Shown piece after piece: positions 1 through 6,338 of a DNA stretch of 8,984 bases. Below the pieces are notes generated by a model. The model searched no databases, was not told the origin of the DNA, and saw nothing but the letters and a program-made list of their open reading frames with translations. Origin of the DNA: an uncultured Ruminococcus sp. GTDB taxonomy: Bacteria > Bacillota > Clostridia > Oscillospirales > Acutalibacteraceae. Location: contig CADCQO010000153.1 in the NCBI GenBank assembly GCA_902803585.1, positions 1 to 8,984 on the forward strand, written 5' to 3'. How positions within the stretch are numbered: position 1 is the stretch's first letter; every line of letters starts with the position of its first letter. Made by a program: the position numbers and the translations under genes.

Positions 1-1755
1 ATATTTTGTCTTCTCGAAGCCTGTGCCTTTCTTGGCGGGGTGAGATACGTCTATTTTGTAGATCTGACCGGCGTTAGCATTGGCGTTAAACAGCAGGTCT
101 TTGGTCTGGTAAGCAGTTACTCCTGCCGCTACCTCGTCATCGGTCACGCCGGAATCAAAGATGATTGCTGTCGCACCGACCGGCAGTGCTACACGGTAAA
201 TATCCGTTCCCTCAATTTGTTCCATCTGTGTGCCCGGCCAGTCCATATAATAGTCTTCGCCGGTGATTTTATTAGTGATGCGGGTTGCCGTACTCCACCA
301 ATAGGCGAAAACTTTTTCCCACTTCGTTTCGCTGTTGTCATAGTATACATAGTTGCTGTCGGACTTTCTGCTGCTGTCACCGCTGCTTTGCTCCATCTCG
401 TTGGTAGTGTTAATATAGCGGACGGGTATACCGCATTCCAGCGCCGAAACCTTCTGTGTAAATACTGCTTCAAGGAATTCGGGGAAGATATTGCGCCAGC
501 ACGGAACTTCATGTTCACCTGGTTCATACTTGCTGAAAACGATTTTGTCTTTGGGATAATTTTTCCCTAACAGGGCGTTGTACATAGCCTCTGCATAGAT
601 ACCGCCGTCCTGTGAGTAGCTTCCAGCATATACATAGAGGAAGGGAACAGTCTTTGTAAAGTCCTTGCTTCCCAGATACTTGAGCCATGTTTCCTCGTCA
701 TATGTCCAGAAGGACGGCGAGAACACGCCCGCTGTACCGAATTTGTCCGGATGTTCCATGCTGGCGTAGAAAGATTCGAGTCCGCCCAGCGAACTGCCTA
801 CAACGGCATTGTGCAGGGGATCTGTATAGACGTTGTAATTTTCCTGAATGTACGGCATGATGGTATCACAGATAAAGTCTGCAAACTCGTTGCCGTGCGG
901 GGTAAAGTCTGATGTATCTGTTACCGGAACGCCCAGATCGGGAATCAGTTCTTCATCTCGTGTCATAGTGCCGGTATTGATAGCAACAATAATCGCTTTA
1001 TCGTCTGTGACGGACATCATGCTTTGCACATGTTCGCTGACGTTCCAGCATTTGCGTGTTTTTTCCATATTGATGGTGAGTACACTCTGACCATCCATCG
1101 TATAGATAGTGGAATACTTTTCGGCTGACTGTGCATCATAATCCTTTGGTGTCCAGATATAGACCTCTTTATCATAGCCGTTGAACTGGAAGACCTTTGT
1201 TTCATACGTCGGGTCATAGACAGGCTCCTGCCCTTCGATATAAGGGAGAAACTCGCCGTTCCACAGATACCAGCCATTGACATACTTGTTGAATGCCACA
1301 TCTTTGCTCACATCGCCGTCATAGGTAACGTGTACCATATTGTAAGCGGCGGTGTCGGCTTCGCAGGAATAAGTAACGTAATCGTCGCCCTCACTGATCT
1401 GTTTCATCACAACATCTTCAGTTTTTCCGGTACCGGTGTTGGTAAAGGTAGCTGTCATTTCCTTGCTCTTGCCGTTGTCCCTGACATACAGTGTGTGAAT
1501 GCTGGTGGTTTTGTCCTTTTCCGGTGTACTTGCTTCAGACTGTCCGCTGTTCTCGGCAGGCTTGCTCTCTGTGCTGGCTTCGGACTGTCCGCTCTGGGTG
1601 CTTACTTCAGACTGTTTGCTCTCTGCACTTATCTCGGACTGCTTGCTCTGCACACTCGCTTCGGACTGCTTGCTCGGTGCATTGCTGCCGCAGGCGGTCA
1701 TCATAGACAAACAAGCGGCGGCAGCGAGTACACCAATGATACTTCTGGCTTTCAT
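1..1755 (-). CDS. Lipoprotein esterase (PF00756-like alpha/beta hydrolase) with C-terminal CBM26-like module; 3' end cut by window edge
   Basis: The frame stays open for 585 codons from the ATG at 1755 to the left edge, so the C-terminus is missing. The start is supported by GAGGAGG eight bases upstream (1764-1770). Residues 1-22 form a lipoprotein signal ending in MTAC, with Cys22 as lipidation site. Residues 28-76 are a Ser/Gln/Glu repeat linker. Residues about 85-180 look like a beta-sandwich. Residues about 185-435 are an esterase-D/Fes-type hydrolase: nucleophile elbow GSSLGG with Ser322, likely acid Asp383, and His415 in PGEHEVPCW. After a Ser-rich linker, residues about 469-570 resemble starch-binding module CBM26, with clustered aromatics (W479, W486, W487) and DWPGTQM at 505-511. 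The enzyme is probably anchored outside the membrane and acts on an ester held near starch or another glycan. The substrate cannot be told from sequence; the CBM assignment is from memory of the family pattern. Confidence 0.9.
   Translation of the reverse strand, partial: MKARSIIGVLAAAACLSMMTACGSNAPSKQSEASVQSKQSEISAESKQSEVSTQSGQSEASTESKPAENSGQSEASTPEKDKTTSIHTLYVRDNGKSKEMTATFTNTGTGKTEDVVMKQISEGDDYVTYSCEADTAAYNMVHVTYDGDVSKDVAFNKYVNGWYLWNGEFLPYIEGQEPVYDPTYETKVFQFNGYDKEVYIWTPKDYDAQSAEKYSTIYTMDGQSVLTINMEKTRKCWNVSEHVQSMMSVTDDKAIIVAINTGTMTRDEELIPDLGVPVTDTSDFTPHGNEFADFICDTIMPYIQENYNVYTDPLHNAVVGSSLGGLESFYASMEHPDKFGTAGVFSPSFWTYDEETWLKYLGSKDFTKTVPFLYVYAGSYSQDGGIYAEAMYNALLGKNYPKDKIVFSKYEPGEHEVPCWRNIFPEFLEAVFTQKVSALECGIPVRYINTTNEMEQSSGDSSRKSDSNYVYYDNSETKWEKVFAYWWSTATRITNKITGEDYYMDWPGTQMEQIEGTDIYRVALPVGATAIIFDSGVTDDEVAAGVTAYQTKDLLFNANANAGQIYKIDVSHPAKKGTGFEKTKY
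1528..1674 (-). repeat. Degenerate 27-bp tandem repeat encoding a 9-residue Ser/Gln/Glu linker
   Basis: Codons 28-76 of the esterase gene repeat about five times with a nine-residue period built on S-K-Q-S-E-x-S-x-Q/E. The first four copies are clear and the last is eroded. The segment joins the lipid anchor to the folded domains, as cell-wall-spanning linkers do. Such an array may vary in copy number between strains. On the plus strand it creates artificial open frames rich in Leu, Cys and Ser. Confidence 0.85.
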
Positions 1756-1801
1756 GTTTTTTTCCTCCTCACAGGTTGTTTTTTGGGATATCTATAAGTA
1801 C

Positions 1802-1810
1802 ATCATACCA
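1802..1810 (-). promoter_or_regulatory. Extended -10 promoter element for the esterase gene
   Basis: Read on the minus strand the sequence is TGGTATGAT: a TATGAT hexamer (1802-1807) preceded by TG one base upstream, the extended -10 pattern. It lies about 47 bases before the ATG at 1755. No convincing -35 hexamer is seen at 16-18 bases, which extended -10 promoters tolerate. Confidence 0.5.
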
Positions 1811-1839
1811 TATTTTTTCGCCAATAGTATGAAGAATTT

Positions 1840-1859
1840 GTTAATTTCCGAAGATTAAC
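1840..1859. promoter_or_regulatory. 20-bp imperfect palindrome with CpG centre, possible operator
   Basis: Arms GTTAAT (1840-1845) and ATTAAC (1854-1859) are perfect inverted repeats, and 16 of the 20 positions are symmetric around a central CG. It lies just upstream of the esterase promoter element and about 110 bases before the glycosyltransferase promoter. CpG-centred palindromes are typical of LacI-family operators, including cre sites, so control by carbon source is plausible but is inference. Confidence 0.35.
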
Positions 1860-1965
1860 GCATGATTTTGTCGGCTATACAGATATTTTGGCTTTTCAGC
1901 ATATTCAGCAGACGGAAGAAAAAATATTTACAGATACAAAATGCAGGAGTATGACGGTTGTTTGA

Positions 1966-1994
1966 TTGACAATTCTGCATGATAGTAGTATATT
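1966..1994 (+). promoter_or_regulatory. Near-consensus sigma-A promoter for the GT4 glycosyltransferase gene
   Basis: TTGACA (1966-1971) and TATATT (1989-1994) are separated by exactly 17 bases. The -35 is a perfect consensus match and the -10 is five of six. The predicted transcript begins near 2000 and reaches the ATG at 2034 with a leader of roughly 30 bases. This is the best-scoring promoter by eye in the window. Confidence 0.8.
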
Positions 1995-2033
1995 ATTAGT
2001 ATCACTTAATTTATAGGGGGTTGGCAAAACAGT

Positions 2034-3209
2034 ATGAAAATATTACTGGTGACAGATGCCTATACACACCTGACAAACGGTGTAGCCGTAGTGGTGGCTA
2101 CGCTTTATAACACCTTTCGGGAAAAAGGGCATGATGTCAGGGTTTTGACTGTTTCGGGAGACCGTGAAGCTCACAAGGACGGCGATGTCTATTATATGCC
2201 TTCGTTCAGAGTCCCGCTGTATCCTGATCTGCGTATGAGTTTCGTGCATCGTCACCCGTTTCTGACAGAACTGAAAAAATGGAAGCCCGACATTGTGCAT
2301 ATCCACTCAGAGGCTTCAGCCGCCAGAATGGCTCGTTCTGTTGCCAAAGCTGCCGGCGCTCGTATTGTCATGACATGGCACACCGACTATGCAAAATTTG
2401 CCTTTCATAAGTACCATTCGCTCGGCGTGGTGCATTTTTCTGCCAGAAATCTTATGAAAGCGGTCTATCATGGTACCAGTATTATTACCGTGCCTTCCTA
2501 CAAAGCTAAAAGAATGCTGGACGGCTACGGTCTGAAATACCCCAATGTCGTCATTCCCAACGGAATTCTTCTGGGCCGTTTCCAGAAGCCCCTGACGGAC
2601 GATGAAAAGGAAAAACTGCGGGAACAGTATCATATTCCGAAGGACAGCAAGGTGCTGGTGATCGTTTCCCGTCTTAGCTCGGAAAAAAACATCAGCGAGA
2701 TTATCGAGTTTTTCCCCTCACTGCTGAGAGAAGATCCGAAGCTCCATTTGCTGATTGCAGGAACAGGGCCGGATAAAAAACATCTGGAGCATCTGACTGA
2801 ACAGCTTGGTCTGAATGAGAAAGTGACCTTTGCGGGCTTCGTCAAACCGGAAGAAACTTATCGCTGTTATAAACTCGGCACAGCCTTTTTTAGTGCGTCT
2901 ACCTTTGAGATGCACAGTCTGACGTATCTTGAAGCAATGGCGTGTGGACTGCCGCTGATCTGCCGTGATGACCCGTGTCTGGAGGGTGTGCTGAAAGACG
3001 GTTTCAACGGCTACTGCTATCAGACAAAGGAAGAGTTTGTAGAAAAAACACTCCGGCTTCTCAAAGATGAATCCCTTCGTCAGGAAATGGCGGAGCATTC
3101 TCTCAGTCATTCCGAAAATTTCAGCGAAGAAGCCTTTGCCAACAAAATGCTGTCGCTGTATCGTCAGCTGCTCAGTCTGAACCCCAAAAACAAGAAAAAG
3201 AAAAACTGA
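2034..3209 (+). CDS. GT4-family glycosyltransferase (GT-B fold), likely glycolipid or cell-envelope glycan synthesis
   Basis: The 391-residue product has the two-domain GT-B layout. The N-terminal half opens with MKILLVTDAYTHLTNGV, typical of diacylglycerol glucosyltransferase-like GT4 enzymes. The C-terminal nucleotide-sugar domain has VSRLSSEKN (211-219, Arg213 and Lys218), the IAGTGPD loop (241-247) and the retaining EX7E motif, Glu292 and Glu300, in FEMHSLTYLEAMACGLP. There is no signal peptide or membrane span. Basic patches and a lysine-rich C-terminus (385-390) suit an enzyme docking on the inner membrane surface. A GGGGG-type ribosome binding site (2015-2020) lies 13 bases before the ATG, rather far. 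Known relatives make monoglucosyl-diacylglycerol or other glycolipids, but acceptor and sugar cannot be read from sequence. No terminator follows; the next gene has its own promoter. Confidence 0.9.
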   Translation: MKILLVTDAYTHLTNGVAVVVATLYNTFREKGHDVRVLTVSGDREAHKDGDVYYMPSFRVPLYPDLRMSFVHRHPFLTELKKWKPDIVHIHSEASAARMARSVAKAAGARIVMTWHTDYAKFAFHKYHSLGVVHFSARNLMKAVYHGTSIITVPSYKAKRMLDGYGLKYPNVVIPNGILLGRFQKPLTDDEKEKLREQYHIPKDSKVLVIVSRLSSEKNISEIIEFFPSLLREDPKLHLLIAGTGPDKKHLEHLTEQLGLNEKVTFAGFVKPEETYRCYKLGTAFFSASTFEMHSLTYLEAMACGLPLICRDDPCLEGVLKDGFNGYCYQTKEEFVEKTLRLLKDESLRQEMAEHSLSHSENFSEEAFANKMLSLYRQLLSLNPKNKKKKN

Positions 3210-3263
3210 ATGTCTTACAGAAAAACAAGGGCAGAATTACTTCAGGAAAGTGTAAAAAATCCC

Positions 3264-3292
3264 TTGCTTTTTATGGCGGCATTTGGTACAAT
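3264..3292 (+). promoter_or_regulatory. Promoter for the DUF1292 gene
   Basis: TTGCTT (3264-3269), a 17-base spacer, and TACAAT (3287-3292). The -10 is also extended by TG (TGGTACAAT). It lies 36 bases before the ATG at 3329, in the gap after the glycosyltransferase gene, so DUF1292 can be transcribed independently. Confidence 0.7.
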
Positions 3293-3328
3293 GGTTACAT
3301 TCCCGATAATTCAGAAAGGTGGAAGGCA

Positions 3329-3640
3329 ATGATGAATGATTTTGATGAGATGGACGAAACACTGGACGAAGAGGAAGAAATGGACAACATTATCACGCTG
3401 AACGATGAGGACGGCAACGAAGCAGACTTTGAGTTCATTGACCTGATCGAATATGAAGGCAATTCCTATGTCGTACTGCTGCCTGTAGAAGAGGATTCCT
3501 CTGAGGTGGTCATTCTGCAGTTGGAAGAAGTCAGCGAAGACGAGGAAAGCTATATCAGTGTAGATGACGAAGAAGTTCTGACAGCGGTTTTTGAGATTTT
3601 CAAGGAAAAGTATAAGGACGAGTTCAATTTTACGGAGTAA
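3329..3640 (+). CDS. DUF1292 family protein (YrzB-like), very acidic, function unknown
   Basis: The product has 103 residues, about 39 of them Asp or Glu and only three Lys and no Arg. The core from about residue 20, with ITLNDEDGNEADFEFIDLIEYEG followed in the protein by a YVVLLPVEE strand and a VVILQLEE strand, matches the DUF1292 family of small cytoplasmic Firmicutes proteins. In Bacillus the relative yrzB sits beside the ruvX homologue; here that neighbour is absent and the gene lies between a glycosyltransferase and a RadC-like gene. AAGGTGG (3316-3322) is six bases before the ATG at 3329; a second ATG follows immediately at 3332, so the start is uncertain by one codon. The gene is monocistronic by its own promoter and terminator. 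No function is known to me. Confidence 0.85.
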   Translation: MMNDFDEMDETLDEEEEMDNIITLNDEDGNEADFEFIDLIEYEGNSYVVLLPVEEDSSEVVILQLEEVSEDEESYISVDDEEVLTAVFEIFKEKYKDEFNFTE

Positions 3641-3654
3641 TACCGGCGGCAATT

Positions 3655-3690
3655 CTCCGGAGAGCAGAGGCTTTCCGGAGTTTTTTGTTT
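3655..3690 (+). terminator. Strong intrinsic terminator after the DUF1292 gene
   Basis: An 11-bp stem (3655-3665 with 3670-3680, one G-T pair) closes an AGAG tetraloop and is followed directly by TTTTTTGTTTT. It begins 14 bases after the stop codon. The T-run overlaps the putative -35 of the next promoter. Confidence 0.9.
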
Positions 3691-3712
3691 TCATTCGGAA
3701 TATTTGTATACT
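3685..3712 (+). promoter_or_regulatory. Putative promoter for the RadC-like gene
   Basis: TTGTTT (3685-3690) and TATACT (3707-3712) are 16 bases apart. The -35 is made from the T-run of the preceding terminator, so one short segment ends one transcript and starts the next. The -10 is five of six; the -35 is weaker. Confidence 0.5.
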
Positions 3713-3755
3713 GCTGTCCTGCAGGAAAGGTATGCGGAAGCAAGGGAGGAAAAAA

Positions 3756-4463
3756 TTGGTGGAAGAAAACACGAATAATATCCATAAAGGACACCGTGAC
3801 CGTCTGAGAACACGTTTTCTGAAAGACGGTCTTGAGGACTTTCAGGAACATCAGGTTCTGGAACTGCTGTTGTTTTATGCTATTCCGCGTAAAGATACCA
3901 ATGATATATCCCATCAGCTTCTGAAGCATTTCGGCACGCTGGAAAATGTTCTGAAAGCGTCTGATGAGGAACTGCGGGAATATCAGATCAGTGAAAGCGC
4001 CGCTCTGTTTCTTCATTTAACAGATGCCATCTGTTCACGTTACTATCAGAGCAGATATCAGGAACAAAGGAAGGGACTGTTTCTGTCGTTTGAAAGTATG
4101 CTCACCTATATCCAGCAGTTTTTTCAGGATACGACAGAAGAGCAGTTTCTTTTGCTTTTGTCAGATACAGACAACACCTGTATCTTCCGTAAGATCGTCC
4201 ATCGGGGTGCTATCACACGATTTGATGAATTTATCCGGAAGGTGGTAGAACTTGCCGTGTCTTATCATGCGTCAGGGCTGATTCTGGTGCATCATCTGGC
4301 GGACGGCAGCCTTCCTTCTTTAGACGAACTGGATTTTCTGGATATGCTGAAGGAATCTTTTCAGCCGGTTCATGTGCGGCTAATAGATTATATCGTCTGT
4401 ACCGCTTCGGTCATCATATCCGTAATGTCTCCCGATGCTCCCGATGATCTGGCGGCGTTCTGA
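3756..4463 (+). CDS. RadC/UPF0758-like protein with degenerate JAMM metal site
   Basis: The likely start is TTG at 3756 (or GTG at 3759) behind AAGGGAGG (3742-3749); an in-frame ATG at 3732 has a poorer site. The 235 residues follow the RadC plan. The N-terminus IHKGHRDRLRTRF (9-21) and VLELLLFYAIPRKDTN (34-49) are typical, then a helix-hairpin-helix-like region (50-95), then the C-terminal MPN/JAB domain (about 105-225). In canonical RadC the JAMM signature reads HNHPSG...PS..D, with DHII later. Here residues 179-184 are HHLADG and 211-213 are DYI, so the second metal-binding His is Leu181 and the later His is Tyr212; PS and Asp190 remain. The protein probably lacks zinc-hydrolase activity. 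Even canonical RadC has no settled role; the name as a repair protein is historical. Confidence 0.8.
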   Translation: MVEENTNNIHKGHRDRLRTRFLKDGLEDFQEHQVLELLLFYAIPRKDTNDISHQLLKHFGTLENVLKASDEELREYQISESAALFLHLTDAICSRYYQSRYQEQRKGLFLSFESMLTYIQQFFQDTTEEQFLLLLSDTDNTCIFRKIVHRGAITRFDEFIRKVVELAVSYHASGLILVHHLADGSLPSLDELDFLDMLKESFQPVHVRLIDYIVCTASVIISVMSPDAPDDLAAF

Positions 4464-4525
4464 CAGTATTTCAGGATTCCGCTCCGAAATCTGACAGGGG
4501 ACACAGTTCCTTGTTTTTTTCATAA

Positions 4526-4568
4526 GAAAACGTCCCGACCTCTTTCTGTTCTGAGGCGGGACGTTTTC
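4526..4568. terminator. Bidirectional intrinsic terminator between convergent genes
   Basis: A 12-bp perfect stem (4526-4537 with 4557-4568) continues past a single bulged A (4538) into four more pairs (4539-4542 with 4553-4556), closing a 10-base loop. The outer arms are A-rich on the left and T-rich on the right, so the hairpin ends in a T-run read from either strand. It lies 62 bases after the RadC-like stop and 20 bases after the stop of the convergent VWA gene. Confidence 0.9.
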
Positions 4569-4588
4569 TGTCTTTGAGGAGGGGGATA

Positions 4589-6196
4589 TTATGACTGTTT
4601 ATACTGGTTGATAACACGGATAATGATGTCGTACAGCTTTTCAACATTATAACTGCCAATAATCGGATCCATATGGGAATTACCTACGCCGGAATCATCT
4701 GTCAGGAAAACATAAGTACCATTCGTCATGATAGCGGCGGCTCTGCCGAATAACTCTGTTCCGCGCTCACTGCCGGAAGAAACAACCGGAATCAGGTGGA
4801 TACCTTTTTCAGCGGCTAATTTGATGGATTGCTGTAAAGACTGTTCTTTGCCATCGTGAGGAGGTGCGTCATAGATCAGGAACGCTAATTTTACAGCGTC
4901 TTCGTCCCAGTTGGATTTGCCGATCGTTTCTTCAAAAATTTCAGCGATTGCTTCGGGTGCATCACCGCCGCCCTCAGCAGATTCACTGTTCAGCTTTTCC
5001 TGCAGACCCTGAATATCGTTTGTAAAATCGTAGCATTTTGTGATATAGTCATCGCCTTTGTCGCGGTAGAAATTGACAGAATAACGGGTGTTGGCATCAC
5101 CTACTTCATCACTGATAGCGGTGAATTCCTTTTGCAGGAACAGCATTTCGTCAGACATGGAACCGGTAGCATCAAGAATGAACATGATGTCTGTTTTCTG
5201 GTGTTTCTTGCCTGTGCCGTCAAAAGTCACGTTGGCTTCATCTGCCGTTGTCTGGGGAATGCCCTGCTGCTGATCTGCCGGAACAAGAGAATCTGTTACA
5301 AAGGAATATTCCTCTGTTTTGCCGTCGCTTTCGACAGTGAACGATGTACCCTCATTTTTCTGTGTGGCAAACATATACGCCACGCCGTTATGGTCGGTGA
5401 CAGTTGTCCAGAGTACATTGTTGTTGTAGCCGTACAGTGTTACCTTGGCGTTCACAACAGGCTGACCGTCCTTATTTTTGACGGTAGTCTTATAACGGTA
5501 GCGGGGGTCAAGTCCAAAACTGGGGAATTGAATGGTATCGGAGTTGACCAGATTGGAGAAAAAGCCCCAGTTGGCGTTGTCGTTCCATTCACCGGCTGTC
5601 AACAGACCAGCCTGCGGTTCGGGCTGTACAGGGTCGATGATTTCAATAGGGAAGTCCGGATCCCCACTGATGACATCATCAGAAGGCAGTATTGTGTCGC
5701 TGCTTGGTTCAGCCGGCAATACTGGATCGCTGCCGCTTGTTTCACCAGCAGGAGAGGAAGGCGCGTCAACGGAAGACTTCTTTCCTTCATCGGGTGCGGC
5801 AGCTGCGGGAGAGGAAGCCGGTCCGGTCGTGGCGGGTGCTGTTTCAGCGGCTTCAGCATGATTCAGAACCGGTGAGTCAGCGGCGAACGGGCTCGTTTTG
5901 GACGAGGAAATTGCTCTGCCCTCCAGTGCGACATCATAAGCATCTTCCGTCATATATCCATCATCGAAATCCCCTTTTAAACCTCTGTCTTTGAATTCCT
6001 CGCCTGTGATGCGGGGAACAATTTTACTGTCAGAAGCGGCAGAAACTTCCTCAGCAGGTTTAGAAGCAGCGTGGGAAGCGGTGCTTTCCTCTTTGGACGC
6101 TCCGGAAGTGACGCTGTTGTTCTGTGTGCCGGCGCAGGCTGTCATACTCAGTGCCAGAAATAATGAAACTGCAATGCAAAGTGTTTTGTTCTTCAT
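4589..6196 (-). CDS. Lipoprotein with von Willebrand factor A (VWA) domain and Ala/Ser/Pro-rich linker
   Basis: Starts at ATG 6196 behind AAGGAGG (6205-6211), spacing eight. Residues 1-20 are a lipoprotein signal ending LSMTAC, with Cys21 lipidated. Residues 22-195 are low-complexity, rich in Ala, Ser, Pro and acidic residues. LLTAGEWNDN (198-207) introduces a region ending in an Ig-like or carboxypeptidase-regulatory-like beta domain (about 232-300). Residues 335-530 are the VWA domain: MIDAS DATGS (342-346), YRDKGDD (377-383), GGGDAPE (409-415) and DAPPHD (443-448). This set matches the DxTGSM / GGGDxPE / DAPPH subgroup rather than classic DxSxS integrin-type domains. Expected role is metal-dependent protein binding at the outer membrane face, for adhesion or assembly; the ligand is unknown. 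There is no LPxTG motif. The gene ends at a shared bidirectional terminator and appears monocistronic. Confidence 0.88.
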   Translation of the reverse strand: MKNKTLCIAVSLFLALSMTACAGTQNNSVTSGASKEESTASHAASKPAEEVSAASDSKIVPRITGEEFKDRGLKGDFDDGYMTEDAYDVALEGRAISSSKTSPFAADSPVLNHAEAAETAPATTGPASSPAAAAPDEGKKSSVDAPSSPAGETSGSDPVLPAEPSSDTILPSDDVISGDPDFPIEIIDPVQPEPQAGLLTAGEWNDNANWGFFSNLVNSDTIQFPSFGLDPRYRYKTTVKNKDGQPVVNAKVTLYGYNNNVLWTTVTDHNGVAYMFATQKNEGTSFTVESDGKTEEYSFVTDSLVPADQQQGIPQTTADEANVTFDGTGKKHQKTDIMFILDATGSMSDEMLFLQKEFTAISDEVGDANTRYSVNFYRDKGDDYITKCYDFTNDIQGLQEKLNSESAEGGGDAPEAIAEIFEETIGKSNWDEDAVKLAFLIYDAPPHDGKEQSLQQSIKLAAEKGIHLIPVVSSGSERGTELFGRAAAIMTNGTYVFLTDDSGVGNSHMDPIIGSYNVEKLYDIIIRVINQYKQS

Positions 6197-6226
6197 GGTG
6201 ATAACCTCCTTTTTCCTATATAATCC

Positions 6227-6250
6227 GGTTACAGGACAGAAGGTTACAGG
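6227..6250. repeat. Pair of direct repeats, GGTTACAGGA with 15-bp period
   Basis: The ten-base unit GGTTACAGGA starts at 6227 and again at 6242 (the second copy ends at 6251), separated by five bases. It sits 30 to 55 bases before the VWA gene start, probably in its leader RNA or promoter-proximal DNA. Two identical sites in tandem suggest a protein-binding site, but no regulator is evident. Confidence 0.5.
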
Positions 6251-6278
6251 AAAAACAAATTTTTTTCATTTTTTCCGG

Positions 6279-6308
6279 CAGATAAAAATATTATATAGCC
6301 TTTATCTG
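6279..6308. promoter_or_regulatory. Inverted repeat CAGATAAA / TTTATCTG flanking a -10 element
   Basis: Perfect eight-base arms (6279-6286 and 6301-6308) enclose 14 AT-rich bases holding the putative -10 of the VWA gene. As RNA it would be a weak hairpin without a T-run, so it is more likely an operator than a terminator for the S1-repeat gene, which ends 31 bases away. Confidence 0.4.
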
Positions 6309-6321
6309 TGCTGAGGCTCAA
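6292..6321 (-). promoter_or_regulatory. Candidate promoter for the VWA lipoprotein gene
   Basis: On the minus strand TTGAGC (6316-6321) and TATATA (6292-6297) are 18 bases apart. The predicted leader is roughly 85-90 bases and contains the GGTTACAGGA repeats. A TATATA nearer the gene (6217-6222) is rejected as a -10 because its start point would fall in the ribosome binding site. Confidence 0.4.
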
Positions 6322-6338
6322 AAATGTGTGCGTTCAGG

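Noticed and set aside
1528..1674. Short repeated units that might suggest a CRISPR array
   Set aside because: The units are contiguous with no unique spacers, keep a 27-bp codon register and encode a linker inside a clear gene.
1491..1858. Overlapping plus-strand open frames with repeated Leu-Ala-Ser-Asp-Cys-Leu-Leu-like units
   Set aside because: They are the antisense of the esterase linker repeat; no ribosome binding site, and the minus frame has a lipoprotein signal and conserved domains.
3732..3755. Upstream ATG start for the RadC-like gene
   Set aside because: Its ribosome binding sequence is nearly on top of the ATG, whereas AAGGGAGG is well placed for TTG 3756 or GTG 3759; not fully excluded.
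5132..5875. 247-codon plus-strand open frame antisense to the VWA gene
   Set aside because: Composition is Cys/Arg-rich and not protein-like; the opposite strand encodes a lipoprotein with VWA motifs.
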